The notes beneath the pieces were generated by a model. It ran no database searches. It was not told where the DNA came from and worked only from the letters and a program-made list of their open reading frames with translations. The position numbers and the translations under genes are program-made. DNA of 64,000 bases from Hexactinellida sp. DTS-2022. Lineage: Eukaryota > Porifera > Hexactinellida. The stretch's first letter is position 1, and each line of letters starts with the position of its first letter. Where the stretch lies: the NCBI GenBank assembly GCA_028753945.1, contig JAPNXP010000011.1:372001-436000 (forward strand), in the 5' to 3' direction. Shown piece by piece: positions 55,876 to 64,000 of this stretch.

Positions 55876-56389
55876 ACCTTATTATAGGAAATTAACGCGG
55901 CATGAAATTAACGCGAATTGGAGCAATTCGCGTTAATGTCATGGCGCATTAATTTCCTATAATAAGGTCTACCCCCGAGTATATAATGTCCTAGTCTATT
56001 ATACTCCTGAGTATAATGTCCTAGTCTAATTATCCTCCTGGGTATATAATGTCCTAGTCTAATTATACTCCTGGGTATATAATGTCCTAGTCTAATTATA
56101 CTCCTGGGTATATAATGTCCTAGTCTAATTATACTCCTGGGTATATAATGTCCTAGTCTAATTATACTCCTGGGTATATAATGTCCTAGTCTAATTATAC
56201 TCCTGGGTATATTCTGTCCTAGTCTAATTATACTCCTGGGTATATAATGTCCTAGTCTAATGACCATATTATATAGGTAATTAACGCGCCATGAAATTAA
56301 TGCAACGGAAATTAACGATCCATGAAATTAAAGCGAATTGGAGCAATTCGCGTTAGTTTCATGGCGCGTTAATTTCCTATAATAAGGTA
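55876..56389. repeat. 33-bp minisatellite flanked by two palindromes
   Basis: A 93-bp near-perfect palindrome (55876-55968; ACCTTATTATAGGAAATTAA to its complement, centre GCGAATTGGAGCAATTCGCG) is followed by about 8.5 copies of a 33-bp unit (55977-56262; TATAATGTCCTAGTCTAATT plus ATACTCCTGGGTA). A second, partly rearranged copy of the palindrome follows (56270-56389). The unit length is divisible by three, which creates a spurious 119-codon repeat ORF. Confidence 0.88.
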
Positions 56390-57532
56390 CTTCAAATTAT
56401 TTGTCAATTTTCAGAATGTTTGTCAATATTTATGCAATATGTTAGACCTTATTTAACATGGTTAATTTATGTCAAATTCCTACACTGGTGGTCCCCTTGA
56501 AATCGTATTCAATGAATACAAATTTCGAATAGGAAGATCAAATTTTGACGGTCCACTAATGTTCGTAACTGTAAGTGATAACTTAATAATAAATTGAGAC
56601 ATAATTAACTACAATTCTTATTTACGTATCGAAAGTCAGTCATTTAGAAGACGTTTTATTTTGATTCAGTAGCCAAATAAGGCAACGTTAGCAACTAACT
56701 ATTGAGTCATTCTAGATATCATCCTACGCAAAATTATTATGACTATCTTATCCAATTGTATAATTTAAAACTTTGCAACGTACAAATCAGCAAAAATAAA
56801 TTTATCTATTAATAATTGTGACGTCTTTCCAAAATTAAATTAGTAATACAGCATATCACTAAAAAAAAAAATTACGAATTTTCTTGCCCATATATTGTGT
56901 TTGTTATAGTTTCATTATATCATTCAATTTGTATGCAGAATAATCACTGTCCTTTTGCAGTTTACTATTTTTCAGTGGAATAATTTATTGGTAGACAATT
57001 AAATTTAGGGCAGCACAATCGACTTGGCAAGGGTGAATGACTTTGTCATGTAAAAAGCGACCTTCCAGCCCCTAAAGCAGGGATAATTTTAAGGATATTT
57101 TATAACTTCACATCTCCGAAAATGTACGGGTATATTACGTCACCGAGCGATCACGTCCTACAATTCTTCCTTTTACTAGCCAGGTCTTTTATCTAACTTT
57201 GTAGGGATCGCGTTAATGATGTATAATTTATTGTATAAATATCAACATGTTTAGCTACATACTTGAGGAATCTAAAATGATTTCTTAATGATCCTATCTT
57301 TAGTGATGGTATCTATAGTTGTGTCAGATATGTTCGAACACATTTTTATATACTTCACATTTTGCAATTTATTACTAAACATAATCATTTGTAACTTCAC
57401 ATTTATCCGATCATCGGAGCTTAAAATAACCCCTGCCAAAAAATTACATTAGATGTGTTGGCCGTGATATTTTTATAAAAATTAATATCATTACAGACGT
57501 TACTATACAATTGAAAAATAAATTTTATTAAT

Positions 57533-58057
57533 TTAAAGAAATTCCGTATTTTCTTCTCTAGTATCTTTCCTTATAAGCACTTTACCCAAAGCTCTAAAAC
57601 TGTTGGATCTTTCAAGATGCCTAACACTGACTTTTCTTTTTACCCGAATACTAGGTGATCTTGAAAGATTCTCACTATTAACTCTACTTGTGTCAGAATC
57701 TAATATATTATTATATTCATTATTCCAAAAGTCCAATGTAGGAATTAATCCTGGAGAAAATTTGCTTCTGTAATTATACTGGCTGAATAAAGGATTTTCA
57801 GTTTTGTAATCTGTAAATATTTTATTATCTTCTTCCTTCCATTGAAGTAAAGTTGCCTTTATCTCTTCCAGACCTGCCAAATTCTTCTCTGATTTAGCAT
57901 AAATACTATTCTTCTTTGTATTTAGCTCACCACAATCTTTGATTAAATTTTTACTGATGATAATTGGCCTACTGATTATCGGTCTTTTCGCGAAATTATT
58001 TCGCCTTTTAAGAAATCTGAATAAATTCCAAGTCTTCATTATTGTTAATAGATACAT
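57533..58057 (-). CDS. Small basic protein of an unrecognised three-member family, member B
   Basis: 174 aa from the ATG at 58055-58057; a second in-frame ATG seven codons in (MKTWNLFRFL) aligns better with the paralogues. Blocks: WNLFRFLKRRNNFAKRP; AKSEKNLAGLEEIKATLLQW with EEDNKIFTDY; and VRHLERSNSFRALGKVLIRK near the end. It lacks the DSSD-type acidic patch of member C but has DSDTS. About 475 bp downstream of the stop of the 7TM gene at 58532 on the same strand. Upstream (minus strand) is TTATAAATACAAC at about 58084-58096. Function unknown. Confidence 0.72.
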   Translation of the reverse strand: MYLLTIMKTWNLFRFLKRRNNFAKRPIISRPIIISKNLIKDCGELNTKKNSIYAKSEKNLAGLEEIKATLLQWKEEDNKIFTDYKTENPLFSQYNYRSKFSPGLIPTLDFWNNEYNNILDSDTSRVNSENLSRSPSIRVKRKVSVRHLERSNSFRALGKVLIRKDTREENTEFL

Positions 58058-58531
58058 AATAGTATATTCAACTCATTTTGTTGTATTTATAATAAAGATT
58101 TGTGTCTAGTCAGAAGAATATCTTACGTATGTATAATGATTATTAGTAATGACTTCATTTAAAGCATTAATATATTATTAACGTGCATCAAAAAGTATTA
58201 GTCTTTTCCTGTTCTATGTAATCAAATGAGTTATTAATATTCCTTTCAATAGAGTACGTATATGATGTTTGAACGACATTGTTTAATGGAGAATCTTGTT
58301 GTGCAATCGGGTAAGCATATACTGACTTGTAAATTATTATCAATTGAATAGTGTTATGGATATTGAACTACGTACTTACATAATTTTCATACATAATTTA
58401 TTAAAATTTATTACATCAAATACATATATATACGTACTTATATTCATAATAATAATCTCAATATAAATATACAAACATAATAACGTGGTTTGAATCAAAA
58501 CACTTTGAAGTTAATTTTTATAAGTTTATGT
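58058..58531. other. Short gap between 7TM copy 7 and small-protein gene B
   Basis: AT-rich and gene-free. It serves as 3' flank of the 7TM gene and 5' flank of gene B, which point the same way. No repeat recognised. Confidence 0.5.
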
Positions 58532-59728
58532 TTATCTATTCCTCAGGTAAGCAGCATTATTTTCTTCTATTAATCTTTGTATATTTGAATGATACAAATT
58601 AATTCTATTGTTTGTAATCTTACTTCTTAGGTTCCTAATGATTCGTCTGAGTGTTACCATTAAGTAAATAATAATTTGCATGCTTGTACCAGTTGTAATT
58701 AGGAAGGTTTGGATCACGACAAGTAAATTATTGGAAACTTTGTTGTAAAAAAGTAATGCCAGATTTGCTGCAACGTAGTCGTCTTCCTCAAAACCATTCA
58801 TATAATAAAACTTATAAAAGACATAATTATCGTTAAACAATTCCGCTAATGTTAGGTTTATACAAAAAAGAGAGATGCCTAAAAATTGAACAATAAATGC
58901 GAACAAGAAGATTATGGAAGAATACTTATATTCACGATATACCAGTTTATAATAGAGTATTACACCATTAGCATGATTTTCGTGGTGGATAGCATCATTA
59001 CGTCGTTGTTTAAGCAGAGTACAAAGGTTTGTACTGGATATGACTAAGAGGACGATTTCACGCAAGATGATTAAGAGTATACAAATACAATAAAGAGTAA
59101 TTAATTGCGAAATTATTCCCATAATGAATAAAAAGAGGTGAGTATAAAGTGACATAAATAATTCAAATCTTAAACTCCAATGGTGTTGATAAAAACTGTA
59201 TTGAGATACCATGTATTGTGTGAGAATTCGTAGAAATAAAGCAACAAAAGACACAGAAATTATGGTAAGTGCGTAAAAGATGCGAACTCCTAAAAATTGT
59301 TCAATGTAATGGTATAGCCGACCGTTCTTAATAAATATGATTGGACTAAGGGAATGAATTACAGATATGTGTTGAGCATCTTTGTATTTAATTCCATAAT
59401 TTATACCAAGTTCAGCCAACATATATATAATAGAAATTGTGGTCAGGCATTCGCTCAAACAAATGGCCAACAAAAATGCATTCTTAATTCTATTGGACCG
59501 AAAGTTCTTTATTTCATTTTTCCAAATATATTCAGGTTGATTATAGCGTTGTTTTATTTTCATTTTTTCTCTTCTATAATCTTTTGTTATTTTATGAATT
59601 AAATACACTGCCCAAGAACTTGACAGTAAGAAGATTATTAAATAATTTACATACATAACGGGAACTATAAATAGTTGTGCTTTGATAACATTTTGCGAGA
59701 AAAAATCTACATATGACATTAATCCCAT
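58532..59728 (-). CDS. Orphan 7TM receptor-like protein, copy 7
   Basis: 398 aa, ATG at 59726-59728 (a second ATG three codons in). Unlike others it has no N-terminal sequon. Seven hydrophobic segments and basic inner loop 1 (KITKDYRREKMKIKQRYN). Family blocks: LFLRILTQYMVSQYSFYQ, LLKQRRNDAIHHENH, ILYYKLVYREYKYSS, LMVTLRRIIRNLRSK and tail IQRLIEENNAAYLRNR. The outer loop between TM6 and TM7 is longer than in the others (NDNYVFYKFYYMNGFEEDD). Small-protein gene B follows on the same strand. Confidence 0.83.
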   Translation of the reverse strand: MGLMSYVDFFSQNVIKAQLFIVPVMYVNYLIIFLLSSSWAVYLIHKITKDYRREKMKIKQRYNQPEYIWKNEIKNFRSNRIKNAFLLAICLSECLTTISIIYMLAELGINYGIKYKDAQHISVIHSLSPIIFIKNGRLYHYIEQFLGVRIFYALTIISVSFVALFLRILTQYMVSQYSFYQHHWSLRFELFMSLYTHLFLFIMGIISQLITLYCICILLIILREIVLLVISSTNLCTLLKQRRNDAIHHENHANGVILYYKLVYREYKYSSIIFLFAFIVQFLGISLFCINLTLAELFNDNYVFYKFYYMNGFEEDDYVAANLALLFYNKVSNNLLVVIQTFLITTGTSMQIIIYLMVTLRRIIRNLRSKITNNRINLYHSNIQRLIEENNAAYLRNR

Positions 59729-61642
59729 TTAATTTTTAGTTATAAATTGATAGTTGAAGTTTGAAGGAGAAAATTTTTGTATTGGTTATTATATACCTTT
59801 ATATAGTTATTCAAATGTGTGAGCAATAATTTATTAGTTTAATATATTTTCCCGAGGATGATTAGTGGATGTGGGTGTATCCAATAACACAAAATGTATA
59901 ATGCGTTCGCTATTATGGAATAATTAAGTGAGCATATCTTATATGTTAATGCTAATCCTAGAAATTTTCCCCAAATATTAAGTGTTTGATTACTACAAGC
60001 ACTTTTGGTTGTAATCATTTCAATCAGATTATTAATTACATGCGATCCACCAGTAGTTTACTTGATAATTAGATTGAAAATCGATATCTACTGGTTATCA
60101 AAGAAGAATTAAATATTAAACAGTACGAGCCCTTCGGTCTCGGTCGCTTTGCGACAGATCGGTGCTACGCACCTCAAGTTAACGGCCACTATGCGGCCTT
60201 ACTCCTCACTAAACAATTAATTACTTAGTTAGTAATATCTGTCATAGTTATATACTTATAATACCCGTTGAAAGCTAACTTCTGGGTTGATTTTGAATTT
60301 CATTAATTTGTTTACCTATTTGTGTAAACAACAACAACAAATATTCATATTATAATTTATAAACGCGTAATTCGTGTTCAGCATACTTGTTTACCTATAA
60401 TACCCGTTGAAAGCTAAATTCTAGGTTGATTTTGAATTTTCATTTATTTGTTTACCTATTTTGTGTAAACAACAACAACAAAAAATTATATTAGAGATTT
60501 GTAAATGCGAAATTCGAAATTAGCATACTTGTTTACCTATTATAACATTTGTTTACTTATTATAACATTTGGAACTTAGTCTCTATCTCAATTATAAATG
60601 AGGTGTCTATTCCCCCATCACTTTAATACAATCCGGACAAACACACAACAATCGAGATTTAATAATACGAGCCCTTCGGTCTCGATCGCTTCGCGACGGA
60701 TCACTCTCTCACAAAGGTCGCTTCGCGACCTTTGTTCTTTCGTGGTAGACACTATGTAATACAAATAACGGCCGCTTCGCGGCCTTACCCGCCGTGAGGT
60801 AAAACAGAATAGAGAAAAGATTTATCTAGTTCGAATAAGAATTTATATAAACACTTATTCATATCTAAATATCTAAACTTATGCATTTCTGTATGCTATT
60901 AATAAATCACTAATAGAACTAACTAAACTGTATACATGCAGGTGGAGACAGCAGGTAATAACCAAACCTCAATATGTGCAGTGAATTTAATATGTGAATA
61001 TGTGTAATGAATTTAAAGCAATAATAATAAAAAAATAATAATAATAATAATAAATTCCCACGTGACGTCATAAACCCATAAATCGGATTACGTGTGTCTC
61101 ATTTTATGTTGTCTTGCCATCTAAAATTGTGGGTGAATCGGATAAGAACTGAAAGAGTTATTCCCAAATAAGTGCCTTTATTTTGTCTCCTCCCGTTATT
61201 TTGTTTCAAAAACCAATAGATCGTTGTTACTATACTACTTACTATCAAGTATATGTAAATTTAAAAAAGGACACTGAACATTTGTTCTAGTGTTATTTCC
61301 TAATAACTTATAGACTGATGAAATAAATGATGGACTTAGACAGTTACAGTTGTTTCATCTTAAATGTACTACAATAGATCATGATTCATGCATCTCTTAC
61401 AATCGTTGGGATAGGTCGAAATGTCCCACTTCTAATTTGTCGGATTATGTAGTAGAACTACTAAATGTCAACTTCATGGAAATTGATAGCAAGTGTCGGA
61501 TTTAGCTGAATTTAAGATTATGCACTTTCTACTGTATTCCTACCTCACTTTATGACAAAATAGCGAAAAATGACAGCTTATAAAATAAGTTAAAATCGTT
61601 AAAAATGTTATAAAATACTTATTATTTTCCACAAAATAGAAT
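59729..61642. other. Gene-free stretch with TTCG hairpins and tandem repeats
   Basis: Holds the promoter region of 7TM copy 7, two clusters of GC-rich TTCG stem-loops (60121-60210 and 60665-60795), and a two-copy repeat of about 142 bp starting at 60259 and 60401 (ACCCGTTGAAAGCTAA...GTTTACCTATT...AACAACAACAACAA). An AAT microsatellite (61020-61052) follows. No gene seen. Confidence 0.65.
60121..60795. repeat. Two clusters of GC-rich stem-loops with TTCG-type loops
   Basis: Both clusters contain, in the same order, GAGCCCTTCGGTCTC, a GTCGCTT(T/C)GCGAC stem-loop, another stem-loop (GGTGCTACGCACC or GGTCGCTTCGCGACC) and GGCC...GCGGCC. Stems are kept while loop and pair identities vary between clusters. 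They stand out sharply from AT-rich surroundings. Single relatives of the first hairpin lie at about 7160-7175 and 34308-34322. Nature unknown. Confidence 0.7.
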
Positions 61643-62188
61643 TCAGAAATAAACAGTTTCTTGAGTTTTATCTTCTTCTTTGATTAGCACTTTTCCTAAA
61701 GCCTTAAAACTGTTGGATCTTTCAGGGCGTTTAGTGCTGTCTTGTCGAACTGGTATCTTATGGATTACTTCTTGAAAATGCCTTTCTTTCTCCTCATTAT
61801 CGCTAGAATCTGATTCGCTATTAATTGTAGTAACTCTATAACGATTTTTCCAAATATTAAGGGATAATACAGAGTCAAAATTTACACTATGGCTAAGTTC
61901 GTTTCTTAGTCTTTTAGGACTAAAAAATATTTGTTCATTTTCATAGTCTGTAAATATTTTATCATTTTCTTCCTTCCATTGTAGTAAAGTTGCCTTTATT
62001 TCGTCCAGGCTAGCCAAATTCTTTTCAGATTTAGCATCGATTATTTTCTTATTTGGAGCTAGATCACCAAAGTTTCTTTCAATATTAGGACAGATTAGTA
62101 TTGGATTACTAATTGTGGGTCGTTTCACGAATTTAGTTTTCCGCTTTAAAAATTTAAACAAATTCCAATAGCTCATTTTAGTTGCCAA
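61643..62188 (-). CDS. Small basic protein of an unrecognised three-member family, member C
   Basis: 181 aa, ATG at 62186-62188. Blocks: WNLFKFLKRKTKFVKRP; DAKSEKNLASLDEIKATLLQ with WKEENDKIFTDYE; and RPERSNSFKALGKVLIKEE. Between blocks II and III is an acidic patch (SESDSSDNEEKE). The TATAAAAGC element on the minus strand at 62224-62234 lies about 40 bp upstream of the ATG, as in member A. No 7TM gene or relic was found immediately upstream; the TRP gene follows instead. Function unknown. Confidence 0.72.
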   Translation of the reverse strand: MATKMSYWNLFKFLKRKTKFVKRPTISNPILICPNIERNFGDLAPNKKIIDAKSEKNLASLDEIKATLLQWKEENDKIFTDYENEQIFFSPKRLRNELSHSVNFDSVLSLNIWKNRYRVTTINSESDSSDNEEKERHFQEVIHKIPVRQDSTKRPERSNSFKALGKVLIKEEDKTQETVYF

Positions 62189-63239
62189 ATGGAAATCACA
62201 ATCTCCAGATGCAATTCAATGTTGCTTTTATACATAATATCGAAATGGATACTAACGATTAAATTTCATATTCAAATATTTAATTTTAGTATGCTAGGCA
62301 TTCTTATAATATTTGAATAAATTATAATAGAAAAAGTAATTAAAATTTAATATTATTCCAATATTGGACTAATTAGAGTGAGTTCAATTAATCTTGGTTT
62401 GGGGTGAATTTGTTTGGCTCGTTTATATAATGACCAGACATTGAGAATGGCTCGCGGATAATTTTATAGAGTATTCGTTATATAATTGGCAATATCTTAA
62501 TTAAAATTGTAATGAATACATTCTTCAATATAAACTAATCATTTACATCTGTGTAGGCCGATTGATTAAGATACATACTTACAATTATGAATGCTATGCT
62601 AAAACTCTGGCTATTTCTTAAAATGATACGCTTATTAATATGGAAGATGTGTACTAAATTACTAAGTATCTAAATTTAGATTAACTAATCATTGTGTACT
62701 ACTTTGTACTAAATTTTACATGTATAATTAAGATTACATTAATTTTTGAGGATATATATATCGGCTGACACCATTTCAACACAAAAACTTGCCTTAAAAA
62801 TATATTTTATAATAATAATCACCTCAACAGTGCCTTAAAAAATATTTTTCGTCTGCTGATTTGAAAAAAATTATATTATCCCAATTTAAAAAGCTTACTT
62901 ATTAAGTTGAATTCGCTTATTATGATGTCCCTTTATGCAAAATTGTAGTCGCTTTAAAGTTCTTAATGAAATAACCTGACAGCAGTCCAAAAAGGAAATA
63001 TGTTTGTTCCATTTATTATAATGTTTGTCCAATTGTATAAAGAAAACCTGAAAATTAAAACACTAATGTTATTGATAGGGAAATAAATTTATAGCTTTAA
63101 ATCCAATGTTAATGTTACTAGCATTTATACAATACAGAGAAATACTAATTCATATTCTAATATATTTTCAAAAGACAGAAAACATGATAATATAGTTCTT
63201 ATCAATAATGCAAGAGTGTTTATTTATATACAATGCATA
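62189..63239. other. Intergenic between small-protein gene C and the second TRP gene
   Basis: AT-rich. A degraded family E fragment lies at about 62885-62985 (TTGAATTCGCTTATTATGAT, AACCTGACA). The candidate promoter of gene C is at 62224-62234. No gene seen, though a further 3' exon of the TRP gene could hide here. Confidence 0.5.
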
Positions 63240-64000
63240 CTATGGAGATGAGAGTTTACCTTCAATTTCACCAATCTGTCTCTTTATAATACCCTCCAAA
63301 CTTCCAACCATTTTCTCAATAGATCTAATTTGCTTTATAGAGGAGTTGGTATTTAGGAGAATTTCGTCAACCTTTATAATGTTTTCTTCCAATGTTGTAC
63401 ATAAGTTCTCATTAGAAGATTCTAAAGCATCGTTGTCAAATTTCTTGACATGGAAATAAGGTATTTGAGAATAGAATTTTGTAGGTTTCACTGCATTAAT
63501 AGCTGTTTCATTCAAACTAGCTGGATCGGGGAAATGGAAGTAAGCTAACATCTGATCTCTTGAGATTTTAACCTGTTTCAATGGGTATTCCTTTTTGAAG
63601 TTGATTCGTAATGATAGAACTGAGGTGGTTTCTATTTCAACTATAAAGTTCAGCTTTTGAAGAGCATAAATATGATTGGCTTTCTGTTTAACTTCTGCAT
63701 ACCTGTCTGAGAGCTGAGCAATGAACACATTCAGGAAGACAACCACTGTGAGGAATAGGAATGCCAGATAGATACAGGCAGCTAGCCAGTTGAGATGGTT
63801 GTAGAGATAATTTATTTCATAAATATTCCCTTCCAACAAGACCCTGAGACCGGAAAGGAACACCCAATACACTCGATCATCAACTCCCTGTGTGCGTGCA
63901 GTGTCCTGCACGAGTGAGGCATTAGATATTCCCTGGTAAGAGTATGGAGTTCTGAGAGCAATAAAGTATCCCCCAGTGAATATGAACAGCGTGATAAGGA
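63240..64000 (-). CDS. TRP-type cation channel, C-terminal part (runs off right edge)
   Basis: Open in one frame from the right edge to the TAG at 63240-63242, about 253 codons. In order: the end of S5 (LITLFIFTGGYFIAL), an outer segment (TPYSYQGISNASL), a pore-loop region (VYWVFLSGLRVLLEGN), and S6 ending FLTVVVFLNVFIAQLSDRY, the counterpart of VLMLNILIAQFIYTY in the channel at 35521. A cytosolic tail and a short C-terminal coiled coil (IKQIRSIEKMVGSLEG) follow. Ankyrin repeats, if any, lie outside the window. Near the end, GAAG|GTAAAC (about 63258-63263) could be a splice donor, so the true C-terminus may differ. Paralogous in layout to the channel gene at 35521 but on the other strand and clearly diverged. 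Confidence 0.8.
   Translation of the reverse strand, partial: LITLFIFTGGYFIALRTPYSYQGISNASLVQDTARTQGVDDRVYWVFLSGLRVLLEGNIYEINYLYNHLNWLAACIYLAFLFLTVVVFLNVFIAQLSDRYAEVKQKANHIYALQKLNFIVEIETTSVLSLRINFKKEYPLKQVKISRDQMLAYFHFPDPASLNETAINAVKPTKFYSQIPYFHVKKFDNDALESSNENLCTTLEENIIKVDEILLNTNSSIKQIRSIEKMVGSLEGIIKRQIGEIEGKLSSP

Larger units (their letters stand above)
53748..57532. other. Gene-free stretch with a 7TM relic and a palindrome-flanked minisatellite
   Basis: Contains CAATTCAATGT...CTTTTATA at 53886-53909, resembling the upstream of gene C (62209-62228). Also a 38-codon 7TM relic (54523-54636), AATTAATTAATT low-complexity tracts (54160-54195, 55548-55570), the repeat block 55876-56389 and a dispersed repeat fragment at about 56515-56570 shared with 4640-4700. 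No functional gene seen. Confidence 0.6.

Noticed and set aside
55908-56267. 119-codon ORF (minus) made of 11-residue repeats
   Set aside because: It is the translation of the 33-bp minisatellite and adjacent palindrome; any frame of a 3n-length unit without stops looks open.
1-64000. tRNA, rRNA and CRISPR arrays
   Set aside because: No B-box-like GGTTCGANTCC in a tRNA context, no rRNA core and no regular repeat-spacer structure seen; the TTCG hairpins at 60121-60795 do not fold as tRNA.

Overview
This is a strongly AT-rich eukaryotic (animal) window. Genes are intron-containing or intronless, with GT-AG junctions that keep phase across exons, and the products are metazoan families: TTC27, an EPHX4-like epoxide hydrolase, flavin monooxygenase, ankyrin-TRP channels and a coiled-coil/NHL protein. 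The compact genes, many short TA-flanked inverted-repeat transposons and lineage-specific 7TM expansion fit a demosponge or another early-branching animal. That assignment is inference; there is no rRNA or mitochondrial marker.

Layout. 1-2750: two head-to-tail EPHX4-like hydrolase genes (minus; the first is cut by the window edge). 3200-13980: a five-exon TTC27 gene (minus), reconstructed here as 902 aa, with an intronless NHL gene nested in intron 3 and many MITE-like repeats in the introns. 13981-17150: repeats only. 17148-27465: five intronless 7TM receptor-like genes. The first two lie on arms of a near-spacerless palindrome of about 2.5 kb per arm, and the third is a chimera sharing only the C-terminal two thirds. 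28336-31646: an eight-repeat Cys-rich (C-x4-C...C-x2-C) protein broken by one frameshift. 31647-35520: foldback and MITE-like elements. 35521-41918: a seven-exon ankyrin-repeat TRP channel gene. 44611-45732: a divergent 7TM gene with a single in-frame stop. 47684-49264: an intact flavin monooxygenase. 51255-62188: more 7TM genes plus a family of three small proteins that I do not recognise, spaced 4.1-4.3 kb apart. 63240 to the edge: the C-terminal part of a second TRP channel (minus).

The 7TM family (seven intact or near-intact members plus one 38-codon relic) and the small-protein family next to it are the best candidates for something undescribed. The 7TM proteins share an N-out topology with a basic first inner loop, an RILTQ-type motif after TM3, an LKQRLxDA block in inner loop 3 and an IQRLI...NNxxAY C-terminus. 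The first outer loop is hypervariable. In two cases a small-protein gene lies just downstream of a 7TM gene or relic on the same strand, which suggests a duplicated two-gene module. A functional link is inference only.
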